Source of the DNA: Oscillospiraceae bacterium
Lineage (GTDB): Bacteria > Bacillota > Clostridia > Oscillospirales > CAG-272
DNA: 64,000 nt
Assembly (NCBI GenBank): GCA_015063485.1
Contig: SVUA01000001.1
Location: forward strand, 62,001 to 126,000
Direction: 5' to 3'
Positions 18,339 through 25,471 of this stretch are shown one piece after another. A program made the position numbers and the translations under genes. The notes beneath the pieces are model-generated. The model worked only from the letters and a program-made list of their open reading frames with translations, did not search any database and had not been told where the DNA came from. How positions within the stretch are numbered: position 1 is the stretch's first letter; every line of letters begins with the position of its first letter.

Positions 18339-19340
18339 ATGATATTTGAAAATTGTAAGGTAACGAATGACGGATCTCATTACGTCGCGTCTATCCCATT
18401 TTCTTGGGGTGGACACGGCGGCGGTTATTCTCCCCGCAAAGCTGATTCTATTCTTTTTGATGAATATTATCAGAAAGCACAGCTTGAGGGTGTCTCTGAT
18501 AAAAGAATAGCGTCATACGTTGAGGAGGAAATAAGACGTGATAGAGATATTGAAGATTGGATTCCTTCCGAACGTTGCGCGGAGCTTCTTAAGAATAAGC
18601 GTAGATCTGTGCATAAACGTTATAAGCGTTATGAAGGTAAGCTTATGCTTACGGCTTTTAATTGGTACGTCACGTTTACGTATGATGATGAGAAAGAGAC
18701 GCCTGAAAAATTCGAAAAGAAATTGAAAAGGTGCTTTTCAAATTTTAAATGCCGTAAGAATTGGCGTGTTGTCGGCGTTCCTGAAGAAGGAGAAGAAAAA
18801 GGGCGTCTTCATTGGCACTGCTTTCTTCGTATACCTGAGGGCGCGATGGTTGGAAAGCTTTTTCTCAATAAGGCGTATTCCACTAAGCGCAAAAAATATG
18901 AGACGTGGACTGATAATGAGTATTTTAATAAGCGCTTCGGAAATTCGGTTTGGGAAGCGATCACTCCCGCGGATCTTCGTAATGGCGGAGCGCTGCGCCG
19001 ATACCTTTTAAAATATCTTCAAAAAAGCGGACATAAAATGTTTTATAGCCGCGATCTCCCCCATGAGCTTCGTGTTGACGTCAATACGGAAACCGACGTT
19101 GCGTGTACTTATTTTAATTTTGGATATAAAAGCATATTGTATAATAGCGTAATTAATAAAGAACCTGAGGAAAAGGCTGAAAGCAATGATAAATATAATT
19201 ATACGTTTCCCGTGGAGAAAGGACACGGATTTAACGTTAAAGAATTGCTTGAGAAATATAAATATCCTATTCAATATCCGAAAGGCTATAAGCCTGAAAA
19301 CGCTTCTGTAGGAACGTTTGTGCCTGTACTCCTTTATTAA
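18339..19340 (+). CDS. HUH-type rolling-circle replication initiator (Rep)
   Basis: 333 residues, starting nine bases after the ATPase gene with GAGG before the ATG. The three motifs of HUH endonucleases are present: motif 1 WYVTFTYDD (about residue 107), motif 2 GRLHWHCFL (about 155) with the metal-binding His-x-His, and motif 3 RYLLKYLQKSG (about 225) with the catalytic Tyr and nearby Lys. A single Tyr at the active site fits replication initiators of small ssDNA phages and plasmids. It would nick one strand at the element's origin, probably in the structured DNA just downstream (19.4-20.0 kb). Confidence 0.82.
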   Translation: MIFENCKVTNDGSHYVASIPFSWGGHGGGYSPRKADSILFDEYYQKAQLEGVSDKRIASYVEEEIRRDRDIEDWIPSERCAELLKNKRRSVHKRYKRYEGKLMLTAFNWYVTFTYDDEKETPEKFEKKLKRCFSNFKCRKNWRVVGVPEEGEEKGRLHWHCFLRIPEGAMVGKLFLNKAYSTKRKKYETWTDNEYFNKRFGNSVWEAITPADLRNGGALRRYLLKYLQKSGHKMFYSRDLPHELRVDVNTETDVACTYFNFGYKSILYNSVINKEPEEKAESNDKYNYTFPVEKGHGFNVKELLEKYKYPIQYPKGYKPENASVGTFVPVLLY

Positions 19341-19518
19341 CTCGCCCGCAGGGCAAAAGCGAAAGGTACGGGATAGCCGAACGCAAGAAGCGAAAATCGA
19401 ATATTTTTTGAAAGCCGACTAAGCTCGGTCTTTTCGTGTTTGTGGTGATGGTACGAAAAATGAGAAAAACAGCGTAGAAATTGAACGGGTTAGTGAAATC
19501 GAACGCTTTCGAATCGTC

Positions 19519-19570
19519 CGACACCGCGGGGCGCGGCGAAGCCGCGCCCCCTCGATAATACAAGGTGTCG
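19519..19570. repeat. GC-rich hairpin nested in a second stem
   Basis: An outer stem CGACACC (19519-19525) pairs with GGTGTCG (19564-19570). Inside it lies a perfect ten-base all-GC stem GGGGCGCGGC / GCCGCGCCCC (19528-19537 with 19541-19550) with a GAA loop. Such a stable structure next to an HUH Rep gene could be a nick site, a single-strand origin or a packaging signal. Confidence 0.55.
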
Positions 19571-19711
19571 TATAATGCTCAAATGCTCATGGAACGAGAA
19601 AAAACATATTTGATATTTAAGATTTTTAATAAAAAATAAAAGAATTTTTCTTTTTAAAAAAATGTGGATAAGTGCAAAAATTCGTGTTGACACGAACTTT
19701 TTGCCCCTCGC

Positions 19712-19827
19712 CTGTGGTAAAGTTGTGGTAAAGGTTGTTGTAAAGTGCTGGCTGTGGTTAAGGCTGTGGTAAAGACTGTGGTAAAGACACGGGCTGTGGT
19801 AAAGCTGTGTGTAAACTCGTGGTAAAG
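19712..19827. repeat. Array A: nine TGTGGTAAAG-type units in three triplets
   Basis: Units start at 19713, 19724, 19736; 19753, 19765, 19777; 19795, 19806 and 19818. Spacing within a triplet is 11-12 bases and between triplets 17-18. The consensus is GCTGTGGTAAAG. Unit 3 reads TGTTGTAAAG and unit 8 ends in AAAC; both variants recur at the matching places in array B. Confidence 0.75.
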
Positions 19828-19901
19828 TCGAACTATGTAAACAAATATGAATGAGAGCAGAGAGTATCGATAAACGAAAGAAGATAAGAGAGCTATTGTG
19901 A

Positions 19902-20018
19902 CTTTTCCACGTGTTTTCCATCAGCTTTTCCATGGTTCGCGTCTTTTCCATAGTTTTTTCCATAGGCTTTTCCATCAGACGTACTTTTCAATAGCCTTTT
20001 CCATCAGCTTTTCCACAG
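19902..20018. repeat. Array B: inverted counterpart of array A
   Basis: Units of CTTTTCCATAG type start (TTTTCC) at 19903, 19914, 19926; 19944, 19956, 19968; 19985, 19997 and 20009. Read on the minus strand the array aligns with array A along its whole length at roughly 70-75% identity, including triplet spacing and unit-specific variants. It differs systematically: GGAAAA for GGTAAA, and mostly ATGG for GTGG. Confidence 0.75.
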
Positions 20019-20108
20019 TTCTAAAAATAAAGTTACTTTATTTGACATCATTTTGACATCATTCAAGGCGATATTTGACATCACTTGAGGATATTTAAGG
20101 ACATAATG

Positions 20109-20151
20109 AAAACCCCGCAAAGCCTTGAAAATCAAGGCTTTGCGGGGTTTT
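20109..20151. terminator. Strong bidirectional terminator beside tRNA-Ser
   Basis: A perfect 20-base stem (20109-20128 with 20132-20151) with AAA loop, A-run on one side and T-run on the other. It follows the tRNA-Ser on the minus strand and closes the Rep element on the plus strand. Confidence 0.8.
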
Positions 20152-20156
20152 GCTCG

Positions 20157-20249
20157 TGGCGGAGAAGGAGAGATTTGAACTCTCGCGCCGGTTAAATCCG
20201 ACCTACACCCTTAGCAGGGGCGCCTCTTCGGCCTCTTGAGTACTTCTCC
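20157..20249 (-). tRNA. tRNA-Ser (anticodon GCU)
   Basis: A 93-base class II tRNA including an encoded CCA. The acceptor stem is GGAGAAG / CTTCTCC with G discriminator, there is a long variable arm, the T loop is GTTCAAATC, and the anticodon loop CTGCTAA gives GCU, reading AGC/AGU serine codons. A consensus promoter lies 47 bases upstream. tRNA genes are common integration sites; the Rep element abuts its 3' end, though I found no duplicate of that end at the far side. Confidence 0.95.
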
Positions 20250-20295
20250 GTATAAATTTTATACGCGCAAGTCGCCGTTTCAAACTTGCCTAATT

Positions 20296-20324
20296 ATTAT
20301 ACTCCATTTTAATCGATTTGTCAA
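20296..20324 (-). promoter_or_regulatory. Promoter of tRNA-Ser(GCU)
   Basis: TTGACA (20319-20324), 17 bases, TATAAT (20296-20301) on the minus strand: perfect consensus, as expected for a stable RNA gene. Confidence 0.8.
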
Positions 20325-20336
20325 TATCTTTTTGCT

Positions 20337-20394
20337 ATCTTTCGCCGCAATTTTTATATTTTTCTCTTTTTTATCTTTATTTGCGGCGAAAGAT
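20337..20394 (-). terminator. Long stem-loop after the GtrA-family gene
   Basis: A 14-base perfect stem ATCTTTCGCCGCAA / TTGCGGCGAAAGAT with a U-rich loop of about 30 bases, located between the end of the GtrA gene and the tRNA promoter. It probably separates the two transcripts. Confidence 0.5.
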
Positions 20395-20424
20395 ATAGCT
20401 TTTGTCGTTTTTTGCGGAGCTTTA

Positions 20425-20958
20425 TTAGTTCAATTCTTTTGTTACCTGATTTTTCTTCCTGAATACGATAAGCTTACTGATATAGTAATTCGTGATGACT
20501 ACGATTATTGACGACGCCACTTTTGCCCATATTCTTGAGCTTAACTCAAAATCCATAAATCCAAGCGGGATTATCGGCGCGTTATAGCTAAACAAGTCGT
20601 CCAAAAGCGCGATGATTCCCAAATTTATGAGCCATTCGATAAAAAACGTGCCAACGCGCGAGCCCGAAAATACAAATAGCTGCTTAAACGTTGCACGCGC
20701 TCCCTTTTCGGCATTTGTAAACACCCACAGCTTATTGGTAAAGAAGGCGACGAGCACTCCGACTATCCACTGCGTTATGCTTCCGAGAGAGTCGGCAATA
20801 GCGTTCGGATCTCCGTTTTCGTCATGCCATATGAGAGAGGCGGCTTTTACTGTTATATAACACGCGACCAAAGAAAGGATCGTCGTGATCAATCCGAAAA
20901 ACAGATATCGAATTATCAATTTATGCTTTTCATATATATCTTTTATTTTTTTGATCAT
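20425..20958 (-). CDS. GtrA-family membrane protein
   Basis: 177 residues with four predicted membrane helices (about 18-40, 60-85, 95-120 and 145-165), the standard size and pattern of GtrA-like proteins. The family helps move undecaprenyl-linked sugars across the membrane or otherwise serves cell-surface glycosylation. Motifs are FGLITTILSLVACY near the start and FFTNKLWVF in the middle, both typical. It is the last gene of the minus-strand block, 20 bases after rarA. No glycosyltransferase is adjacent, so its lipid-linked substrate is unknown. Confidence 0.85.
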   Translation of the reverse strand: MIKKIKDIYEKHKLIIRYLFFGLITTILSLVACYITVKAASLIWHDENGDPNAIADSLGSITQWIVGVLVAFFTNKLWVFTNAEKGARATFKQLFVFSGSRVGTFFIEWLINLGIIALLDDLFSYNAPIIPLGFMDFELSSRIWAKVASSIIVVITNYYISKLIVFRKKNQVTKELN

Positions 20959-20978
20959 TGGTTTACCTCAACGGTGTT

Positions 20979-22196
20979 TTATTCACCTTTTATCTTTTGA
21001 GCAAACTGCTTTGCGGCTTGCTCCATTTTGTTGTCGCCCCAATCATAATATCGCTTATCCTTAAGGTCGTTTGGAAGATACTGTTGGCGAACGTAATGAT
21101 TCGGATAGTCGTGAGGATATTTATATCCTTTGAATAAAGGACTTTGCAGGTGAGCGGGGATATTTATTCCCATTCCCTTTTCAATATCCTCCATGGCTGA
21201 ATTTACCGCCATATACGCCGAATTTGATTTGGGCGACGTAGCAAGCAGTATTGCCGCGTGCGCAAGCGGAATTCTTGCCTCGGGCATTCCGAGCTCCTTT
21301 GCCGACTCGCAGCACGCGCGTGTTACGACAGCCGCCATGGGATAAGCAAGTCCTACGTCTTCGTTTGCTATGACCTGAAGTCTGCGGCAGACCGAGATAA
21401 TCTCTCCAAGAGAGAGAAGCTTTGCGACGTAGAATGCCGCCGCGTCGGGATCAGAACCGCGAATAGACTTTTGCAGGCAAGAGAGTAGGTCGAAATGCGT
21501 ATCGGTATCAAAGTTACCGATCGGAACGTGGAAGGAATCCACCGCTTCGCGCGTTATCATATCCTCTGCCGAAAAATAAGCGTTTTCAAGCAATACGAGC
21601 GCATGGCGCACGTCTCCGTGCGTTGAGCGCGCGATATAATCGAGGACTCCGTCCTCGCACGTCTTGCTCTTCCCTTCACTGCCGTTCAAGTATTCTACTG
21701 CGCGCATAAGCGCCTTTTGACAAGCGACAGACGGTACGGGCTTGAACTCGAACAGAGAGGAACGCGAGATTATCGCGTTATAGATATAAAAATGCGGATT
21801 TTCGGTAGTCGAGGTTATCAGCGTAACGCGTCCGTCTTCGATATATTCAAGGAGCGCCTGTTGCTGCTTTTTATTAAAATACTGTATCTCGTCGATATAA
21901 AGAAGTATTCCGCCCGTTGAAAATATGTTATTCGTAGAGCTTAATATCTCCTTAACGTCGGATAGAGACGCCGTGGTTGCGTTAAGGCGGTGGAAAACCA
22001 TATCGGACTCACGCGCGATTATTTCGGCGGCGGTCGTTTTTCCCGTTCCGGGAGGACCGTAGAAGATCATATTCGTGATCCTACCCGACGATATCATGCG
22101 CCGTATAACCCCGCGCTCGCCAAAAAGATGCTCTTGTCCGACTATCTCGTCAAATGTTTTTGGACGAAGCTTTTCTGCGATTCTTGTGCTATTCAT
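20979..22196 (-). CDS. rarA: Replication-associated recombination protein A (AAA+ ATPase)
   Basis: 405 residues, cytoplasmic; acts on stalled replication forks and single-stranded ends. The AAA+ core has Walker A GPPGTGKTT at about residue 46, Walker B LLYIDEIQYFNKKQQQALL with sensor STTENP after it, and the RarA/MgsA-type C-terminal tetramerisation region (PLAHAAILLATSPKSNSAY, then KYPHDYPNHYVRQQYLP). Length is close to the usual 420. The ribosome binding site is weak (GGAAAA). It sits in the chromosome-maintenance block downstream of serS. Confidence 0.94.
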   Translation of the reverse strand: MNSTRIAEKLRPKTFDEIVGQEHLFGERGVIRRMISSGRITNMIFYGPPGTGKTTAAEIIARESDMVFHRLNATTASLSDVKEILSSTNNIFSTGGILLYIDEIQYFNKKQQQALLEYIEDGRVTLITSTTENPHFYIYNAIISRSSLFEFKPVPSVACQKALMRAVEYLNGSEGKSKTCEDGVLDYIARSTHGDVRHALVLLENAYFSAEDMITREAVDSFHVPIGNFDTDTHFDLLSCLQKSIRGSDPDAAAFYVAKLLSLGEIISVCRRLQVIANEDVGLAYPMAAVVTRACCESAKELGMPEARIPLAHAAILLATSPKSNSAYMAVNSAMEDIEKGMGINIPAHLQSPLFKGYKYPHDYPNHYVRQQYLPNDLKDKRYYDWGDNKMEQAAKQFAQKIKGE

Positions 22197-22211
22197 AAAA
22201 TTTTCCGTTTT

Positions 22212-22907
22212 TTAAAGAATATTGTCTTTTCCCATGCTTGAAAATCCGCCTACAAAGTTGTCAAGCATCTGGAATATATCGGGTAAAAACGCAATGAGCG
22301 CAACGAACACGATCGCCATAATTATTACGAAGAGTATCGCGCCAAGCCAAGTAGTGCCGCGGCTTTCGAATTTTACGTCCGCCATATACTTCATTTCCTC
22401 GGGTATGTAAAAGTGGTCGTTTGCGGTATCTATCTCGAATTTTTCTTCGCGGAATGCGGATTTTTTGTTGCTTTTGTTTGCCTCTTCGAATTCAAGACGC
22501 CGCTTTTCTTGCTCGGCTAAAAATTCTTCTTCTTCCACGCAACGAACGACTCGGCGGAGGCTTACGCTTTTTCTTACGGCGTTTCTGATGGCGTAATTTT
22601 GCATTACGCCGAGCTCGCCGAGTGTTTTTGCGCTTCCTTTAGATAGGCACTCCTCGCGCAAAAGCTTGCGCACAAAATTTCCAAGAACACGTTTGTTGTA
22701 AACTGTTGCGAAAGCGGCTATACAGAGACCTATGAAAATACCTAAGATCACGTTTTTGACAAATATCAGAGAGTCGCTATCCATGTTGAGATTCGGATAG
22801 TAAGCATTATTTCCATAATCAGAGTAATAAAAAGCTCTGAAAATCTCCTCCAATAAGGACCTTTCGTCTTCTTCAGGTGTTGTCAGAGCGGTCTGAAGAA
22901 ATCTCAT
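22212..22907 (-). CDS. Uncharacterised two-helix membrane protein
   Basis: 231 residues; I do not recognise a family. The N-terminus is acidic (TTPEEDERSLLEEI), a membrane helix lies at about 48-68 (VILGIFIGLCIAAFATVY), the middle is highly charged and partly coiled-coil-like (about 110-160, EEEEFLAEQEKRRLEFEEANK), and a second helix is at about 190-212. Both ends would be outside or the loop cytoplasmic, depending on topology. It lies between serS and rarA, 15 bases before rarA, and so is probably co-transcribed with the chromosome-maintenance genes. Confidence 0.7.
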   Translation of the reverse strand: MRFLQTALTTPEEDERSLLEEIFRAFYYSDYGNNAYYPNLNMDSDSLIFVKNVILGIFIGLCIAAFATVYNKRVLGNFVRKLLREECLSKGSAKTLGELGVMQNYAIRNAVRKSVSLRRVVRCVEEEEFLAEQEKRRLEFEEANKSNKKSAFREEKFEIDTANDHFYIPEEMKYMADVKFESRGTTWLGAILFVIIMAIVFVALIAFLPDIFQMLDNFVGGFSSMGKDNIL

Positions 22908-22946
22908 AACAGTCTCCTTTCGTTGTTTTTTGTACGATTTTATTGA

Positions 22947-24227
22947 TTATTTCTTGATAACGTCTACGCCGATATACTTGCGAAGCACCTCGGGAACGAC
23001 GACAGAGCCGTCAGCGAGCTGGTTCTGCTCAACGAGAGCGGGCAAAATGCGGCTCGTTGCAAGACCCGAACCGTTAAGAGTGTGCATAAATTCGGTCTTT
23101 CCGTTTTCTCTGCGAACACGCATCATACCTCTGCGCGCCTGATAATCTCTTGCGTTGGAGACGGAGGAAACTTCCTTGTATCCGTTCATGGAAGGAATGC
23201 TGATCTCTATGTCATAGGTTCTCGCCATAGAAGCCGAGCAGTCCTCTGCCGCAAGCTTTACGGTGCGGAAGTGGAAGCCGAGACCTTTTACAAGGTTCTC
23301 TGCCTTCATTACGAGCTCGTCGAAAGCCTCGTCGCTCTTTTCGGGGAGAGTGTATTGGAACATTTCGACCTTGTTGAACTGATGTCCGCGAACCATTCCG
23401 CGTTCGTCGGAGCGGTAAGAACCTGCCTCACGTCTGAAGCAAGGCGTGTAGCTGACGAGCTTCTTGGGAAGGTCTGCCTCGGTGAGTATCTCGTTTCTGT
23501 AAAGAGACGCAAGAGCAGCCTCTGCCGTGGGAAGCATATAACGGCTTCTGTTATCGGTGTTATTCTCTATTTTGAATACCTCGTCGGCAAATTTCGGGAA
23601 CTGACCTGCCGTTACTCCGCATTCATATTCAAGCATATGAGGGGGGAGTATCAATTCATAGCCGTCTTGGAGGTGAGTGTCGATGAAATAGTTGAGCAAC
23701 GCCCACTCAAGACGCGCGCCCATGCCTCTGTATATCCAGAAGCCAGAGCCCGAAAGCTTTGTTCCTCTGTCGTAATCGACAAGTCCGAGGTCTGTACAAA
23801 GATCTACGTGGTTCTTAGGCTCAAAATCAAACTTTTTGGGCTCTCCGAAATAGCGGAGAGGCTCATTGTTCTCTTTTCCGCCGGGCAAAAGATCCTCGTC
23901 GGGAAGGTTCGGCAGACCGAGCATTACAGACGTGAGCTGAGTTTCGATCTCCTTGAGCTTTTCGTCGATAGTCTTTGTCTTTGCGCCCAATTCCTTCATC
24001 TGCGCGAAGATGGCGCTTACGTCTTTGCCCTCTTTTTTGTACTGCGGTATGAGCTTATTTACCTTGTTCTGCTCGGCCTTTATTGCCTCTGTTTCGGCAA
24101 TAAGCGCTCTTCTTTCGCCGTCGAGCGTAAGTATCTGTTCTATCTCTTCTTTTGCGTCCTTGCCTTTCTTTGCAAGTCTTGCAAGTACTTCTTCGGGTCT
24201 TTCCTTAATGTATTTAATATCAAGCAT
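22947..24227 (-). CDS. serS: Serine--tRNA ligase
   Basis: 426 residues, the normal length. It charges tRNA-Ser; two tRNA-Ser genes occur in this window. The N-terminal coiled-coil arm (about 25-100) is followed by the class II catalytic domain. Motif 2 is FRREAGSYRSDERGMVRGHQF (with a few flanking residues) near 265, and motif 3 LNGSGLATSRILPALVE near 390. The 71-base gap from parB has no room for a T-box leader, so it is likely read from the par operon rather than controlled by uncharged tRNA. Confidence 0.97.
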   Translation of the reverse strand: MLDIKYIKERPEEVLARLAKKGKDAKEEIEQILTLDGERRALIAETEAIKAEQNKVNKLIPQYKKEGKDVSAIFAQMKELGAKTKTIDEKLKEIETQLTSVMLGLPNLPDEDLLPGGKENNEPLRYFGEPKKFDFEPKNHVDLCTDLGLVDYDRGTKLSGSGFWIYRGMGARLEWALLNYFIDTHLQDGYELILPPHMLEYECGVTAGQFPKFADEVFKIENNTDNRSRYMLPTAEAALASLYRNEILTEADLPKKLVSYTPCFRREAGSYRSDERGMVRGHQFNKVEMFQYTLPEKSDEAFDELVMKAENLVKGLGFHFRTVKLAAEDCSASMARTYDIEISIPSMNGYKEVSSVSNARDYQARRGMMRVRRENGKTEFMHTLNGSGLATSRILPALVEQNQLADGSVVVPEVLRKYIGVDVIKK

Positions 24228-24298
24228 TTTATTTTACCTCTTTCATTTTTTATTTTTAAATGGAAAAATATGGAAATATTTGTCGTTTTTTGTAAAAA

Positions 24299-25198
24299 TC
24301 ATTCAACTGTTTCTGCGAATATATTTTCTCCGCAAAGTGAGAGGAGCAATGTCTCAAGGTCCTCGTCGTTGTCGTAAGTCAATTCAACGACTTTCTTTCT
24401 TGAAGAGCGTGAAATGCGCACTTTTCTTCCAAGAGTTGACATAGCTCTGCGTTCAAGCTCCTTCATGTGCGTTTTGACCTGAGGATCTACCTTTTCCTCT
24501 TCCTCCTCGAGCTCTTCTTTTGACTCATTTATGCGCTTGACCGCATTTTCGGTATCTCTTACCGAAAGAACTCGTTCGATTATTTTACTCGCAAGATCTA
24601 TCATGTCCTGCTCGTCCTCGAGTCCGAGAAGCGCACGCGCATGACCTGTTGATAGCTCTCCGTTTTTGAGAAGCTCGAGCACTTCTTTTGGAAGCTCTAA
24701 AAGGCGGAGCATATTTGTTATAGTCGAACGGCTTTTTCCTACCTGCTTTGCTACCTGATCCTGCGTAAGACCGAAACGCTCGATAAGCGCGCCGTATCCG
24801 AGTGCTTCTTCGACGGGATTGAGGTCCTCTCTTTGAATGTTTTCTATCAAGGAGACTTGCGCGGCTTTCAATTCGTCGCCCTCGAAAACGATTGCTGGAA
24901 TTTCTGAAAGTCCTGCCATTTTTGAGGCTCTCCAACGGCGTTCCCCCGCGATTATTTCATAAGTGCCGGGGGTATGCTCGTTTTCACGTACTATTATAGG
25001 CTGTAAAACTCCGTGCTCCGCAATAGAGTCGGCAAGTGTTTGAAGCGCTTCGCGCTCAAAGGTCTTTCTCGGCTGGTCGCGTCTCGGTTCTACGTCCGAA
25101 ATGCGAAGCATTTCGCCAGCTCCCTTTTTTGATTCAAGCGAATTGTCGTCAAAAATATCGTAAAAGCCTCTGCCGAGGCCTCGCGGTGATTTTGCCAT
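24299..25198 (-). CDS. parB: Chromosome partitioning protein ParB (Spo0J)
   Basis: 299 residues. It loads at parS and spreads as a CTP-dependent clamp, and stimulates ParA. The N-terminal ParA-activating tail is RGLGRGFYDIF; the CTP-binding ParB/Srx domain (about 35-125) contains AGERRWRASKMAG; the HTH is at about 150-180 (TQDQVAKQVGKSRSTITN). At the positions reported to decide specificity it has Arg (SRS) and Gly (STGHARAL), the ParB rather than Noc pattern. The C-terminal dimer domain follows an acidic KEELEEEEEKVD linker. Lies downstream of parA with a small gene between. Confidence 0.95.
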   Translation of the reverse strand: MAKSPRGLGRGFYDIFDDNSLESKKGAGEMLRISDVEPRRDQPRKTFEREALQTLADSIAEHGVLQPIIVRENEHTPGTYEIIAGERRWRASKMAGLSEIPAIVFEGDELKAAQVSLIENIQREDLNPVEEALGYGALIERFGLTQDQVAKQVGKSRSTITNMLRLLELPKEVLELLKNGELSTGHARALLGLEDEQDMIDLASKIIERVLSVRDTENAVKRINESKEELEEEEEKVDPQVKTHMKELERRAMSTLGRKVRISRSSRKKVVELTYDNDEDLETLLLSLCGENIFAETVE

Positions 25199-25247
25199 TA
25201 TTATTACCTACCTTATGGTTTTATATTATATTTTGTGTTTGTTTCGG

Positions 25248-25454
25248 TTATTTTAAGCTTTTGTTTCGGGGTTTTGATTCGAATAACGGTTTCGGGGTGG
25301 TGTCATAGAGACTGTTATTGGAAATGGGCTTGGATTTCACCTTTTCCTCGTTACCTCTGACGATTACATAAGGATTTTGAGAACGGATAGTCGGGCTGTT
25401 GTCGTCGAGAAGATCACCAAGACCTCTTCCAAGCCTTGAAGGTTTGTCTGTCAT
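25248..25454 (-). CDS. Small protein carrying only a ParB-like N-terminal tail
   Basis: 68 residues, AAGGAGG five bases before the ATG, 17 bases after parA and 49 before parB. Its start MTDKPSRLGRGLGDLLDDNS parallels the start of the neighbouring ParB (PRGLGRGFYDIFDDNS). In ParB this basic LGRG segment stimulates ParA's ATPase. The rest (Asn-, Ser-, Pro- and Lys-rich, NPYVIVRGNEEK, PKPLFESKPRNK) looks disordered. No CTP-binding, HTH or dimer domain remains. It could be a second ParA activator, an adaptor that links ParA to something else, or a decaying duplicate of parB. The strong ribosome binding site argues against decay. Confidence 0.7.
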   Translation of the reverse strand: MTDKPSRLGRGLGDLLDDNSPTIRSQNPYVIVRGNEEKVKSKPISNNSLYDTTPKPLFESKPRNKSLK

Positions 25455-25471
25455 GATTGCCTCCTTACCGC

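Larger units (their letters stand above)
19341..20108. other. Structured non-coding region of the Rep element
   Basis: Nearly 800 bases without a convincing gene between rep and the tRNA-Ser. In order it holds a nested GC hairpin (19519-19570), an AT-rich stretch of about 60 bases, one DnaA-box sequence (TGTGGATAA, 19663-19671), a small hairpin TTCGTG-TTGA-CACGAA (19681-19696), and two inverted arrays of 12-base repeats (19712-19827 and 19902-20018). The minus-strand open frame 19490-19975 merely translates the repeats. Origin and packaging functions would be expected here if the element is phage- or plasmid-like. Confidence 0.6.

Noticed and set aside
19490-19975. Minus-strand 161-codon frame beginning MEKPMEKTMEKT
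   Set aside because: It only translates the two repeat arrays and the GC hairpin; low complexity, no ribosome site in a sensible place.
19712-20018. CRISPR array
   Set aside because: Units are 12 bases with no unique spacers of 25-40 bases, and no cas gene is near.
19660-20020. Chromosomal replication origin with DnaA boxes
   Set aside because: One exact DnaA-box sequence and a few TTTTCCACA-like units occur beside AT-rich DNA, but the arrays do not match the box consensus, no dnaA/dnaN is present, and genes converge here rather than diverge as expected around an origin.
15121-20249. Direct repeat of the tRNA-Ser 3' end marking an integrated element
   Set aside because: I searched the left flank by eye for a copy of the T-arm/acceptor sequence and found none; an integrase gene is also missing.
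24228-24298. T-box leader before serS
   Set aside because: The gap from parB is only 71 bases with no specifier stem or T-box sequence.
23082-24377. Plus-strand open frame opposite serS (431 codons)
   Set aside because: Antisense shadow of serS and the parB end, with no ribosome site.
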